A DNA stretch of 64,000 nucleotides from Lacticaseibacillus zeae DSM 20178 = KCTC 3804. GTDB taxonomy: Bacteria; Bacillota; Bacilli; Lactobacillales; Lactobacillaceae. The position numbers and the translations under genes are program-made. Of the stretch, positions 55,427 to 64,000 are shown one piece after another (within the stretch, counting starts at the first letter, position 1; each line of letters starts with the position of its first letter). The DNA lies in the NCBI RefSeq assembly GCF_000260435.1, contig NZ_BACQ01000009.1, positions 29,972 through 93,971 of the forward strand. Direction: 5' to 3'. The notes under the pieces are model-generated. The model searched no databases. It was not told the DNA's origin and was given only the letters and a program-made list of their open reading frames with translations.

Positions 55427-56878
55427 ATGGCGTTTGAAGAACTCTTTCTAGACCGTGAAGAACGCGAGCGGTTGGCGCTTTATGGCGATTTGCGAGACGC
55501 GCCGAATCGACAGATGAATATCGCAACGGCTGCGATGGCACGCGGTGAAAGTTACCGACAACTGCGCCGGCAAATGGCGAAAGTCGCCGAGGATTTACAT
55601 GCCATTGATCCTGGTGCACCACCTTTATTACGTAAAGGGGATGGCAATATGACGGCACCGCCTTCGATAAGTCGCGTTCGTTACCGGATCTTTTTGTTTC
55701 GCCGATCGCTTCCCGGAAAACTCTTGGTCAAAACATTGATGCAACCTGATCTAACGTTGCCCATGTTATTAGAAGAAACCGGTTTCTCACGAGCAGCTTT
55801 TTTTCGGCGGATTTCCGCATTACGTGGGTACTTGCGCCAAAAAGGGGTCACCATTAATCTCACGCCGTTGGCACTTGCCGGCGCAGAGCCGCGAATTCGC
55901 CAAGTCTACCGGCAGTTATTGTGGCAATTAGTGGACGCTGACAATCCTTTGTTTGCAGACATGTTGCCTCAGTCACGTCAGCTGGTTCAAGCCTTACAGG
56001 ACGCCGGATTAGTCGAGCGGGATTTTTCAGTCAAGCAACTAAGATTTTCAGCTAACATCAATCTCTATCGGTTACAGGCCGATCACGCCATTATCAATAC
56101 TTTAAACTTTTCTGAATTGAGGCCGCTGCCCACATTGCCGGAAAAGTTGCCGGATGTCTTTGCCCATTTGCCGCCAGAAGTTGCCAAAGCCGAAATGCTC
56201 TATCTGTATCTCGGCCAGTGGCGTATTCCGCGATTTCACACGGAGCAGCAATTTGAGGCTGCGGGGATTGTTGGTTACCACGCCGCACACAACACGCTGG
56301 CTTGGCAAACCGTCGCCAAAATCCGCGCTGAACTTAGCCGCCACTTGATCGGTATTTCCTCGGCAATCACCACAGATCTGGCATTAGCCGGCAATTTATT
56401 AAAAATTTTAATCAGCGAACAGATCTTTCCTGACGGCGCCTATATTGATTTGGCTAAAACCGCGCATCCAATGCGGGCGTTTTATCCGCGGCTGGACAAG
56501 GCGATTAAAGCATTTTTTGCGCGTGAGGCACCAACAAATCATGCCCTTGAGGAAATTATCGACGGCTTTTATCAGCTGCTTTGGCCATTCATGACAGAAA
56601 GTGCTGTTGCTGATAAACTGAAAGTTGCATTGGACCCGTTGATGCCGCAGCCGTTATACGAAACTGTGCGGCTCAACCTCATTCACCCGGCATTCATTCG
56701 GTTGGTAACCATTCACCAACATCCAGACTTTGTGATTTCGGCCCAAGCCTTGGCTCCGGGTGAGGAATCGATCGTGCCTGGCATTCCGGTCTTTTATCTG
56801 GCTAGTGAACGCTTTGAAAGTTGGTCCGCGCTTTATCAGGAACTCTTTCTCCGCTCCCGTCAGCAACTTCATCAATAA
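55427..56878 (+). CDS. Mga/AtxA-like transcriptional regulator
   Basis: A 483-residue regulator with the layout of the Mga family. The Mga HTH lies at about 105-165 (DLTLPMLLEETGFSRAAFFR then ISALRGYLRQKGVTI) followed by LAGAEPRIRQVYRQLLWQLV, a segment conserved in Mga/AtxA proteins. The middle part resembles PRD-type regulatory domains, and the C-terminus an EIIB-like fold. Streptococcal members control virulence and sugar use; here the regulon is unknown. ATG follows GGAAAGGAAG. A perfect palindrome overlaps its promoter. No PTS gene is close by. Confidence 0.82.
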   Translation: MAFEELFLDREERERLALYGDLRDAPNRQMNIATAAMARGESYRQLRRQMAKVAEDLHAIDPGAPPLLRKGDGNMTAPPSISRVRYRIFLFRRSLPGKLLVKTLMQPDLTLPMLLEETGFSRAAFFRRISALRGYLRQKGVTINLTPLALAGAEPRIRQVYRQLLWQLVDADNPLFADMLPQSRQLVQALQDAGLVERDFSVKQLRFSANINLYRLQADHAIINTLNFSELRPLPTLPEKLPDVFAHLPPEVAKAEMLYLYLGQWRIPRFHTEQQFEAAGIVGYHAAHNTLAWQTVAKIRAELSRHLIGISSAITTDLALAGNLLKILISEQIFPDGAYIDLAKTAHPMRAFYPRLDKAIKAFFAREAPTNHALEEIIDGFYQLLWPFMTESAVADKLKVALDPLMPQPLYETVRLNLIHPAFIRLVTIHQHPDFVISAQALAPGEESIVPGIPVFYLASERFESWSALYQELFLRSRQQLHQ

Positions 56879-56988
56879 GGAAAAACCGCTGAGTGTCACT
56901 CTGTTGACTGCAAAAGCGACTTTCCCCGCTGCCGTTGATGAAAGGCCGGCGTAGGTGCATACTAATATATGAGGAGATGACTGCTAGC

Positions 56989-57315
56989 ATGAAACGAGAC
57001 AAGAAAGCAGACGAGGCCGCTGTCGTTGATATGAATGACACGCTGATGGACTATGCCCATAAACGCCAGCCACATGTCGAAGATCTGGCTGAAGAATTAG
57101 CTAACCGCGCTAAAGATGATCTGAATGCCATTGATGCCTACCTAAAAGATGGGGGCGAGGCCCGCAAAGAATATCAGGCAATTGCGGAAGGTTACCTGCG
57201 CGACAAATATAACCTGGAAGGCGACGAGTTAACGACTGCCCGTGACACACTTGTCCAAGCTGCCATCCACTATCTTCTCGGCCACACCAAGGCACTAGAC
57301 GATTGGCAACGGTAA
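56989..57315 (+). CDS. Unrecognised small acidic helical protein
   Basis: I do not recognise this protein. It has about 108 residues, is acidic and likely all helical (for example VEDLAEELANRAKDDLNAID and YQAIAEGYLRDKYNLEGD). No membrane segment or signal is seen. The binding site GAGGAG at 56971-56976 is 12 bp from ATG 56989; an in-frame ATG at 56977 touches the site and is less likely. It follows the Mga-like gene by about 110 bp without a terminator, so it may be co-transcribed. Confidence 0.7.
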   Translation: MKRDKKADEAAVVDMNDTLMDYAHKRQPHVEDLAEELANRAKDDLNAIDAYLKDGGEARKEYQAIAEGYLRDKYNLEGDELTTARDTLVQAAIHYLLGHTKALDDWQR

Positions 57316-57398
57316 TCAGCAACTCATCAAGCCTTCTTCACTGCCATTATGGCGATCAGCTAAACACATATGATTATTTTGAAAATGCTATATTTCGG

Positions 57399-57447
57399 TC
57401 ACAAAAACGCCGCCTCAGTGCACCATGCTGACGCGGCGTTTTTGTGA
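57399..57447. terminator. Bidirectional terminator before cls
   Basis: TCACAAAAACGCCGC and GCGGCGTTTTTGTGA form a 15-bp perfect stem with a long loop; it works for both converging genes. Confidence 0.93.
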
Positions 57448-57483
57448 CAACATCGTTCAATTTTTGATGATTTACAGGCTGGC

Positions 57484-58953
57484 TTACAAAATCGGCGACA
57501 GGAGCCGAGAGAAGTCTTGTTTGAAGCGTAACCAGCGGCTTTGACTAGCAATGATCGCTGGGGTCAGTAGGTAGCTTTGCTTCATATCAGCTTCAAATAT
57601 TTCGGCAAGCGTTCCGGCAACCTTACGATCGTAAATAAAGGCGTTGACCTCAAAATTCAGTTTAAAACTACGAATATCGAAATTAGCTGACCCGACACTG
57701 GCAATGGCATCATCGACAACCACGGTTTTTGCATGCATGAAGCCATGTTGATAATGGTAAATTTTAACGCCGGCACGAGCCAGATAGGTGGCATAGTACT
57801 GGGTCGCCCGGAAAATAAACGGATGATCCGGCATATCCGGAATCATGATTCGGACATCAATGCCCGACATGGCGGCGGAAACGAGCGCATCAATCACCGT
57901 GTCATCCGGAACCAAGTAAGGACTTTGAATCCAAACCGACTTGGTAGCGCTAGTAATCAGCTTGGTGTACCCTAACTTGATTTGCTGGGTAGGGCGATCA
58001 GGCCCTGATGCGACAATCTGAATCGGTGTGCTGCCGGCCGTCATGCCTTCACCTGACTGACCTTCAGGACTGTCCTGCTCCACGTTGTAGGCAATCTCGT
58101 CCTTTTCACCGACCGTCGCATTCCAATCCATTGTGAAGCGAATTTTCAACGCATAAATGGTGTTACCTATGATACGCAGGTGAGTATCACGCCAATAGCC
58201 AAATTTTGGCTTACGGGAGACATATTGATCGCCGACGTTGAATCCGCCAATATAGCCGACGTGATCGTCAATCACAACGATTTTGCGATGATCGCGGTAA
58301 TTCAAACGAAAGTCGGTAATCGGATGTTTGGAGCTAAAATAGCTTTCAACCTGGCCACCGACATCGGTTAGTCGGCGCCACCATTTTGCCGAGGCACCCA
58401 TCGACCCCCAAGCGTCATATAAAACCTTAACCGTCACGCCTTGTTTGGCCTTTTTAATCAATAATTGCTGAAACTGGTTGCCTAATTCATCATTATAAAT
58501 GGTGTAATACTCGACATAAATGTAGTGCTTGGCGCTTTCAATGTCGCGAAACAACGCAGCAAACTTCTTTTCGCCATCGGTATAAAGCTGAACCTGGTTA
58601 TGGGCCAGCACCGGTGCCTGGGCCGTATTCAGGAAAAAGGCGGTCAGAGCTTTGGCTGCAGGCGTATAATCCGTCGGCGGCAAAAGTTTGTTCCGAGCAT
58701 TTTCGTGTTTTTGAAGCGACACAAACGCTTTGACCCCAGACTCATACTCACGCTGAATCCGGCGTAGTTTTTTGGTCGAGAGTCCGCGACCCGCGAACAG
58801 ATAAAAACCGAACCCGATGATTGGCAGGAAAATCAGCACCAGCAACCAGGCCCAAGTTGTCGAAATGTCGCGAACTTCACGAAGAACCGTAAAAATCGCA
58901 CCCGTCGTGTTCAAAACCAAAATAATAATAATTAGCCAGGTGATCAGCGACAT
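57484..58953 (-). CDS. cls: Cardiolipin synthase
   Basis: A 489-residue phospholipase D-type cardiolipin synthase that condenses two phosphatidylglycerols in the membrane. Two N-terminal transmembrane segments (about 3-25 and 35-55, with WAWLLVLIFLPIIGFGFYLF) are followed by two HKD domains: HRKIVVIDDHVGYIGGFN near 225 and HAKTVVVDDAIASVGSANFD near 403. The C-terminus is standard. Single gene with its own downstream terminator at 57399. Confidence 0.96.
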   Translation of the reverse strand: MSLITWLIIIILVLNTTGAIFTVLREVRDISTTWAWLLVLIFLPIIGFGFYLFAGRGLSTKKLRRIQREYESGVKAFVSLQKHENARNKLLPPTDYTPAAKALTAFFLNTAQAPVLAHNQVQLYTDGEKKFAALFRDIESAKHYIYVEYYTIYNDELGNQFQQLLIKKAKQGVTVKVLYDAWGSMGASAKWWRRLTDVGGQVESYFSSKHPITDFRLNYRDHRKIVVIDDHVGYIGGFNVGDQYVSRKPKFGYWRDTHLRIIGNTIYALKIRFTMDWNATVGEKDEIAYNVEQDSPEGQSGEGMTAGSTPIQIVASGPDRPTQQIKLGYTKLITSATKSVWIQSPYLVPDDTVIDALVSAAMSGIDVRIMIPDMPDHPFIFRATQYYATYLARAGVKIYHYQHGFMHAKTVVVDDAIASVGSANFDIRSFKLNFEVNAFIYDRKVAGTLAEIFEADMKQSYLLTPAIIASQSRWLRFKQDFSRLLSPIL

Positions 58954-59258
58954 ACCACACCTCCAGGAAGAATAGCTTCATTGTACCGAAGCCGTCCCTC
59001 TCTGTCACGTTAACCACTACGATCGACGATCTATTCAGATGTCAGCTTTCAGATGCGGGGGTTGCCTTGCGAAAAGAGGCTTATTGCGTGCTTTTTGAAA
59101 AAAAGATGCGCAAAGGGTTTACTTACTAATAGTCAGTTGGTAAAATGATGCTTGTTCTGCTGCATGACCGCATGCTGCTATTTTCAGGCGCTGACGTCTA
59201 TCAGTTTTGCTAGCCATATGCGGAAATGTAGTTATTAATAGAAAAAGGTGGTTTTCCT
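58954..59258. other. Intergenic region with a possible operator
   Basis: About 305 bp without a gene. TTTACTTACTAA (59118-59129) and TCAGTTGGTAAA (59133-59144) form an imperfect inverted repeat with a 3-bp centre, 9 of 12 positions symmetric. That resembles TetR- or HxlR-type operators that often control nitroreductase genes. No regulator gene is adjacent. Confidence 0.45.
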
Positions 59259-59861
59259 GTGAATCAAGATCTTCTGAACCTTCTCAAGCAACGCCGTTCC
59301 ATCTACGCACTCGGCAAAGATGTTAAGCAAAAAGACGATGACATCATCGAACAAGTTGAATCTGTCATTCAGGCAACACCAACGGCCTTCAATTCGCAAA
59401 CAACCCGAGCAGTTTTCCTATTTGGCGGACAACACGACAAGCTTTGAGATATCGTGGTTAAGCGCTTGAAGAGTGAAGTTCCGACTGAGGAAGCCTACGA
59501 GGCAACCAAGAAAAAAGTAGCTGGCTTCAAAGCCGCCTATGCAACGATTATGTACTTTACCGATACCGACATCGTGAAGCAGCTGGAACATGATTTTCCG
59601 CTGTACGCAGATAACTTTGCAACCTGGGCAGAGCAGGCTCAGGGATCGGCTCAACTCAACACCTGGGTAGCCCTGGCTAACAATGGCATTGGTGCAAATC
59701 TGCAACACTACAATCCCATCATTGATGAGCTTGTCAGCGACGCCTTTGATATCCCGCAAAACTGGCAATTGCGTGCCCAAATGCCGTTTGGCTCGATTGA
59801 GGCACCGGCACAAGATAAGGATTATATGGATCGTACCAGCCAGTTTAAGGTATTCATGTAA
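59259..59861 (+). pseudogene. Nitroreductase family gene interrupted by TGA
   Basis: A 200-codon oxygen-insensitive nitroreductase-like gene, with its N-terminal RRSIYALGKDVKQKDDDII and PTAFNSQTTRAVFLFG typical of the family. The same reading frame contains an in-frame TGA at 59445-59447 (codon 63) between HDKL and DIVVKRL. The family has Trp at this place (KLWDIV), so TGG to TGA explains it. Downstream, QLNTWVALANNGIGANLQHY and RAQMPFGSIEAPAQDKDYMD are intact, so decay is recent. A GTG at 59451 could in principle restart translation but would lack the FMN half. The start is GTG 59259 (or the same codon) after AAAGGTGG. Confidence 0.88.
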
Positions 59862-59920
59862 TCACAGGTGCTGAGGTCGTCCGGCTGAGGCGTCATTTTA
59901 CTTTAAAAATCTATGTTCAT

Positions 59921-59974
59921 GCCAAAAGAGGCCGCGATATTCCGAATTATGGAATGTCACGGTCTCTTTTTGGC
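59921..59974. terminator. Bidirectional terminator between the nitroreductase and rnhA-like genes
   Basis: GCCAAAAGAGGCCG and CGGTCTCTTTTTGGC with an inner GATATTCC/GGAATGTC stem. Confidence 0.9.
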
Positions 59975-59980
59975 GAAAAA

Positions 59981-60379
59981 TTAACTTTTCGTCTCTGCTT
60001 CACGTAACCCTTGCTGAGCCAACGTGTGAGCACCACGGTTTTGACGATCGGGCAACCAGTTAGGCAGCACAAGCGGAAACCGGTCAATCAAGGCCAGCAA
60101 TTCTGCGGTTAAAGCAGGATAATGTTTGGTATAGCGCTTTTCGATTGCCTGAACGACCAGCTTGGAGTCACTATAAAACGCCACGGGTACAGTTGTGAGT
60201 TCAGCTTCGATTAATAAATTAAAGCCGGCAATCGCTGCAGCAAATTCCGCCTCATGATTGGTCATCGGCGGTAAAGCGGCATGTCGTTGAATCTGCTGAG
60301 GCAAACCGCTGACCAGGATGCCAATGCCAGTCGGGCCCGGGTTGCCTTTTGTAGCGCCATCTGTGTATAGTTTAAGCAT
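59981..60379 (-). CDS. RNase HI-like protein
   Basis: A 132-residue RNase H-fold protein that would cleave RNA in RNA-DNA hybrids. The first acid is in LYTDGATKGNPGP (Asp7), the Glu in NHEAEFAA (Glu45), and the second Asp in FYSDSKLV (Asp71). The fourth acidic position (Asp134 of E. coli) is His118 here, in NRGAHTLAQQ. That may lower or change activity, although substitutions at this site can be tolerated. The ATG at 60379 follows TAGGAG and is 24 bp from the divergent ebsA start. Confidence 0.85.
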   Translation of the reverse strand: MLKLYTDGATKGNPGPTGIGILVSGLPQQIQRHAALPPMTNHEAEFAAAIAGFNLLIEAELTTVPVAFYSDSKLVVQAIEKRYTKHYPALTAELLALIDRFPLVLPNWLPDRQNRGAHTLAQQGLREAETKS

Positions 60380-60403
60380 GATTTCTCCTAAGGAAGTGAC
60401 GAA

Positions 60404-60808
60404 TTGGCTGACTATCGAACACATTATCAACCTGCATGGATCGATTTTAGCATGTTTTGGAGCGCGATCGTGATCGGTCTCAGCTTGGCGATCATCGTTC
60501 AGCTGGAAAGTACGAAACCTTCATGGCTGGCGATTGCGATTGCGGCGATTACGATTTTGACGGCTATCGGCCAGATTTTGCTGCTTCGCCTGATTGCGAC
60601 TGAAAAAGGCATCCGGTTAACCAGTCTTTTTAAAAGTAATACGATTAATCTGTCATGGAGCGAAATTGAGGGGTTTACGTCCGGCCATTTGACAGTTATG
60701 CTTAAAACCAAACAATACGGTCGGGTTTCGTTCCTGATGTTCGGTAAAAAACGAAAGCAAAAGATCGTGGCGTTGATCGAAAAAGGATTGGAAACATCAA
60801 CTAAATAA
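60404..60808 (+). CDS. ebsA: EbsA family membrane protein
   Basis: A 134-residue membrane protein with two hydrophobic segments (about 15-35 and 42-63) and a cytosolic tail. It resembles the EbsA family of enterococci and lactobacilli, a poorly understood protein named after pheromone-related genes. Start is TTG 60404, 7 bp after AAGGAAG. It is 24 bp from the divergent RNase HI-like gene; fhs follows 12 bp downstream and is probably co-transcribed. Confidence 0.78.
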   Translation: MADYRTHYQPAWIDFSMFWSAIVIGLSLAIIVQLESTKPSWLAIAIAAITILTAIGQILLLRLIATEKGIRLTSLFKSNTINLSWSEIEGFTSGHLTVMLKTKQYGRVSFLMFGKKRKQKIVALIEKGLETSTK

Positions 60809-60820
60809 GGAGTGTGTTGT

Positions 60821-62494
60821 ATGTCTGATATTGAAATTGCCCAGGCCAACGAAGCGACCTCAATGTGGCCAATTACGAAAGTTGCAGCAAATCTAGGCTT
60901 GACCGACGATGATCTGGAACTGTATGGCAAGTCCAAAGCCAAACTTAGCTTCGCGGCTCTCAATGCGTTAAAAGACAAGCCTTTTGGCAAGCTTGTTTTG
61001 GTGACCTCGATTAACCCGACCCCAGCTGGTGAAGGCAAATCGACCATTACGGTTGGCTTAGGCGATGCGCTTCAGCAGCGCGGCCAGCATCCCGTCATCG
61101 CATTGCGGGAGCCATCATTAGGCCCGGTGATGGGGATGAAAGGCGGCGCTACCGGCGGCGGTTATGCGCAGGTTGTGCCGATGGAAGACATCAACCTGCA
61201 TTTCACTGGTGACATGCACGCTCTGACAACCGCAGTCGACACCCTGGCAGCTTTAATCGATAACCATCTGCAACAAGGCAACACACTTAATATCGATCCA
61301 CGGCGAATTCTTTGGAAGCGCGCTTTGGATATTAACGATCGGGCATTGCGCCACGTCACGATCGGCTTGGGCGGCCCAACCAGCGGTGTTCCGCGGGAGG
61401 ACGGTTTTGACATTACCGTCGCAAGCGAATTAATGGCAGTCCTGTGTCTTGCGGAAAACATCGCGGATCTCAAAGCTCGCATCAGTCGCATCGTGATTGG
61501 CTATACTTATGATCGCAAGCCTGTAACTGTGGCCGATTTGAAAGTAACTGGCGCCATTGCAATGTTATTGCGGGATGCGTTGAAGCCAAATCTGGTCCAG
61601 ACACTGGAACATACGCCGGCGTTCATTCATGGCGGCCCGTTTGCCAATATTGCCCACGGCTGCAATTCCGTTTTAGCTACCCGGACCGCACTGCAACTGG
61701 GCAACATTGCTATCACGGAGGCCGGTTTCGGCGCTGACCTTGGCGGCGAAAAGTTCATGGATATTAAGACCCCGGTTTTGGGCAAAACCCCAGATGCCGT
61801 GGTTATCGTCGCAACGGTTCGCGCCCTGAAATACAACGGTGGTGTTGTGCTAGCCGACTTGCAACAGGAAAACCTGGATGCCTTGGCGCAAGGTTTTGCG
61901 AACCTTAAACGGCATATTCACAGCATGCAAGGCTATGGCGTGCCGGTTGTGGTGGCCGTTAACCGCTTTACCAGCGACACAGATGCTGAGATTCAGTGGC
62001 TCATCGATGCTTGCGCAAAATTAAACGTCAAAGCTGTTACCGCAACGGTTTGGGCTGACGGCGGCCGCGGTGGCTTAGCAGTAGCCGACGCGGTCCTGGA
62101 CGCCTTGAAGCAGCCGGCAAGTTTCACGCCACTATATGATGTGCATCAGGATGTCAAAACCAAGATTAAAACCATTGTGCAAAAGATCTACGGTGGTGGT
62201 GACGTTGTTTATGAAGGAAAAGCCAACGCTGCACTGCGAACGATCGCTAAAAATGGGTGGCAGGATTTACCGGTTTGCATGGCCAAAACCCAGTATTCAT
62301 TGACCGATAACCCCAAAACTTTAGGGGCACCTGAAGGATTTACGATTCACGTACGCGACATTATCCCTAAGCTTGGGGCAGGGTTCTTAGTCGTCATGAC
62401 CGGAACCGTTTTGACCATGCCGGGACTACCAAAAGCACCAGCTGCCTTAAACATGGACGTCACCGACGATGGTAAAATTTCCGGACTCTTTTAA
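60821..62494 (+). CDS. fhs: Formate-tetrahydrofolate ligase
   Basis: A 557-residue ATP-dependent ligase making 10-formyl-tetrahydrofolate for purine synthesis and initiator tRNA formylation. The P-loop [19 protein letters not shown] is near residue 66. [23 protein letters not shown] near 98 is the signature of the family. [17 protein letters not shown] near 305 is also present. ATG at 60821 follows AAGGAG; an upstream in-frame Met lacks a site. Length is usual. Confidence 0.97.
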   Translation: MSDIEIAQANEATSMWPITKVAANLGLTDDDLELYGKSKAKLSFAALNALKDKPFGKLVLVTSINPTPAGEGKSTITVGLGDALQQRGQHPVIALREPSLGPVMGMKGGATGGGYAQVVPMEDINLHFTGDMHALTTAVDTLAALIDNHLQQGNTLNIDPRRILWKRALDINDRALRHVTIGLGGPTSGVPREDGFDITVASELMAVLCLAENIADLKARISRIVIGYTYDRKPVTVADLKVTGAIAMLLRDALKPNLVQTLEHTPAFIHGGPFANIAHGCNSVLATRTALQLGNIAITEAGFGADLGGEKFMDIKTPVLGKTPDAVVIVATVRALKYNGGVVLADLQQENLDALAQGFANLKRHIHSMQGYGVPVVVAVNRFTSDTDAEIQWLIDACAKLNVKAVTATVWADGGRGGLAVADAVLDALKQPASFTPLYDVHQDVKTKIKTIVQKIYGGGDVVYEGKANAALRTIAKNGWQDLPVCMAKTQYSLTDNPKTLGAPEGFTIHVRDIIPKLGAGFLVVMTGTVLTMPGLPKAPAALNMDVTDDGKISGLF

Positions 62495-62521
62495 ATCATT
62501 CATGTTTTCGGCACAAGATGT

Positions 62522-62548
62522 AACCGTCATTTTTCGAATGGCGGTTTT
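62522..62548 (+). terminator. Terminator of ebsA-fhs
   Basis: AACCGTCAT and ATGGCGGTT form a stem with a G-T pair, followed by T residues. Confidence 0.8.
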
Positions 62549-62602
62549 TCTTTTGGCGCGGTACACTTAAAGGCAAATGTCATTTATTCAGGGGGAACTT
62601 CT

Positions 62603-63070
62603 GTGTTTATCTATGTGATCGTTGCAGCTGTCTTGGTTTTGATTGATTTTGTCATTAAAACCTGGGTGAGCGCGCATATTCCACTTGGCGAAAGCCAGCA
62701 ACTGATTCCGGGCGTGATTGATCTCACGCACATCCGCAATACCGGAGCGGCTTTTTCCATGTTTGAAGGGAAGCAGTGGTTCTTCTACGTCACGACGGTG
62801 TTGGCGTTTGTGGTCGTAGCGTTGCTTTGGCGTGACAGCCTACACAAACCTGTTTATCGCTTGGGACTGACACTGATCACGGCAGGGGCAATTGGTAACT
62901 TCATTGATCGGCTGCGATTCCAATACGTCACAGATATGTTTCACCTTGAATTTTTGGATCAGTGGCGGTTCAACGCTATTTTTAATTTTGCCGATATGTG
63001 CATCACGTTCGGGGTGATTTTGGTTTTGGCGTTTATTTTATTTGATCGCGACAAGGCGGTGTCCGCATGA
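62603..63070 (+). CDS. lspA: Lipoprotein signal peptidase (signal peptidase II)
   Basis: A 155-residue four-helix membrane aspartyl protease that removes signal peptides from prolipoproteins. RNTGAAFSMF near 51 and the two catalytic Asp regions GAIGNFIDRLRFQYVTDMF near 96 and FNFADMCITFGV near 130 are present. Start is GTG 62603 after GGGGGAAC. Its stop overlaps the rluD ATG, as in many Firmicutes. Confidence 0.96.
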   Translation: MFIYVIVAAVLVLIDFVIKTWVSAHIPLGESQQLIPGVIDLTHIRNTGAAFSMFEGKQWFFYVTTVLAFVVVALLWRDSLHKPVYRLGLTLITAGAIGNFIDRLRFQYVTDMFHLEFLDQWRFNAIFNFADMCITFGVILVLAFILFDRDKAVSA

Positions 63071-63987
63071 CTGAGACCTTTACCATCACGACTGAACAAG
63101 GGCGTATCGATAAGGTGATCACGGCCCATGAATCGACCCATACCCGCAGTCAGGTACAAAAATGGCTTCAAGACGGCTTGGTCACCGTTAACGGCCAGCC
63201 GGTGAAAGCCAATTACAAGGTCTCGTTAGGAGATGTCATTGCCGTTTCAATTCCGGAAGCCCGACCCTTAGAAGCCGTTGCGGAGCCGATTCCGCTTGAT
63301 ATTGTCTATGAAGATGACCAAGTGATCGTGGTTAATAAACCTCAAGGCATGGTTGTCCATCCCGCGCCAGGCCATCCTGACGGCACATTGGTTAATGGGT
63401 TGCTTTATCATACTGACTTGCCTGGCATCAATGGCGTCATTCGGCCGGGGATTGTGCACCGCATCGATAAAGATACTAGCGGTTTGTTGATGGTCGCCAA
63501 AACCGAAAAGGCCCAATTGAGTTTGTCGGCGCAACTTAAAGCCAAAACGTCCATCCGTGAATACCTTGCGTTAGTTCATGGGACGTTTAAAGAAGATGAG
63601 GGCACAATCGATGCGCCGCTTGGCCGTGATCCGCGTGACCGCAAACGACAGGCAGTGGTTGCTGACGGTCGGCATGCGGTTACCCATTTTCAGGTACTGG
63701 AACGATTTGCTCACTATACCTTGATCAAATGCGTTTTGGAAACCGGCCGGACCCACCAGATCCGCGTGCACATGGCTTACATTCACCATCCGGTAGCAGG
63801 CGATCCTTTGTATGGGCCTAAACGCACACTTCCAGGCAACGGCCAATTTCTTCACGCTGCCAAGCTCGGTTTTGTCCATCCGACCACCGGCAAACTCTTA
63901 ACTTTCACGGCACCGGTCCCCGAAGTTTTTGAAAAAACCTTAGCCGATCTGCGCGCAGGCATTGACAAGACCCGCAACGTCCGGTAA
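63067..63987 (+). CDS. rluD: RluD-family 23S rRNA pseudouridine synthase
   Basis: A 306-residue pseudouridine synthase. An N-terminal S4 domain (about 12-60) is followed by the catalytic domain. The catalytic aspartate is in HRIDKDTSGLLMVAKT near residue 138; VVNKPQGMVVHPAPGHPDGT near 88 and ETGRTHQIRVHMAYI near 225 are family signatures. ATG overlaps the lspA stop (ATGA). It ends 13 bp before the window edge and is complete. The specific uridines (helix 69 in E. coli RluD) cannot be confirmed. Confidence 0.95.
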   Translation: MTETFTITTEQGRIDKVITAHESTHTRSQVQKWLQDGLVTVNGQPVKANYKVSLGDVIAVSIPEARPLEAVAEPIPLDIVYEDDQVIVVNKPQGMVVHPAPGHPDGTLVNGLLYHTDLPGINGVIRPGIVHRIDKDTSGLLMVAKTEKAQLSLSAQLKAKTSIREYLALVHGTFKEDEGTIDAPLGRDPRDRKRQAVVADGRHAVTHFQVLERFAHYTLIKCVLETGRTHQIRVHMAYIHHPVAGDPLYGPKRTLPGNGQFLHAAKLGFVHPTTGKLLTFTAPVPEVFEKTLADLRAGIDKTRNVR

Positions 63988-64000
63988 TCTTAACTCAATC

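Noticed and set aside
59451..59861. The 3' part of the nitroreductase as a separate small gene
   Set aside because: Same frame as the 5' part, no ribosome binding site, and it would lack the N-terminal FMN-binding half.

Overview
The window reads as an ordinary stretch of chromosome from a lactic acid bacterium of the Lacticaseibacillus casei/paracasei/rhamnosus group. The evidence is a low-to-mid GC Firmicute gene style, strong GGAGG-type ribosome binding sites, lactobacillus-type RexAB instead of canonical AddAB, a mevalonate pathway cluster, a class Ib ribonucleotide reductase, lipoate ligase, PepO and EbsA. Species assignment is inference from protein style and gene order only; no search was run. 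I see no prophage, insertion sequence, CRISPR array, tRNA or 16S/23S/5S rRNA gene.

Layout. 1-3 kb: YitT-type membrane protein, endonuclease IV, and the PPDK regulatory protein on the minus strand. 3-17 kb: the conserved Firmicute growth cluster rpsU, yqeY, phoH, ybeY, dgkA, cdd, era, recO, a small unknown gene, a glycine T-box with glyQS, dnaG, rpoD, trmK and a Nif3-like gene. 17-21 kb: a tautomerase, a DUF59 Fe-S factor, an unassigned methyltransferase, an orphan FtsX-like permease and an RsmF-type rRNA methyltransferase. 21-24 kb (minus): mvk-mvaD-fni, with no mvaK2. 24-39 kb: rexB-rexA, dinG, a YpmB-like gene, aspB, asnS, dnaD, nth and comEB (replication, repair and translation). 39-46 kb: pbp1A and recU (minus), divergent from ypsA, gpsB, RNase P RNA, an RlmL-like methyltransferase and a D-2-hydroxyacid dehydrogenase. 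46-64 kb: a small unknown gene, lplA, pepO, a LysR regulator, nrdHEF under tandem NrdR-like boxes, an Mga-like regulator, a small acidic protein, cardiolipin synthase, a nitroreductase split by a TGA codon, an RNase HI-like gene divergent from ebsA-fhs, then lspA and rluD.

Most genes belong to four themes: replication and repair (dnaG, dnaD, recO, recU, rexAB, dinG, nth, nfo), ribosome and RNA maturation (era, ybeY, rsmF, trmK, rlmL-like, rluD, rnpB, glyQS, asnS), envelope and division (pbp1A, gpsB, dgkA, cls, lspA, mevalonate genes), and nucleotide supply (cdd, comEB, nrdHEF, fhs).

The least ordinary material is mostly non-coding. A roughly 120-bp palindromic element occurs in at least six near-complete or half copies between genes. 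The dnaG leader carries a promoter, an early terminator, a second hairpin and an apparent ATC start codon. The rpsU leader can pair across its ribosome binding site. nrdHEF has three NrdR-like boxes spaced exactly 32 bp apart. At protein level, three repair enzymes that carry a 4Fe-4S cluster in many bacteria (Nth, the AddB-type subunit, DinG) have no cluster cysteines here.
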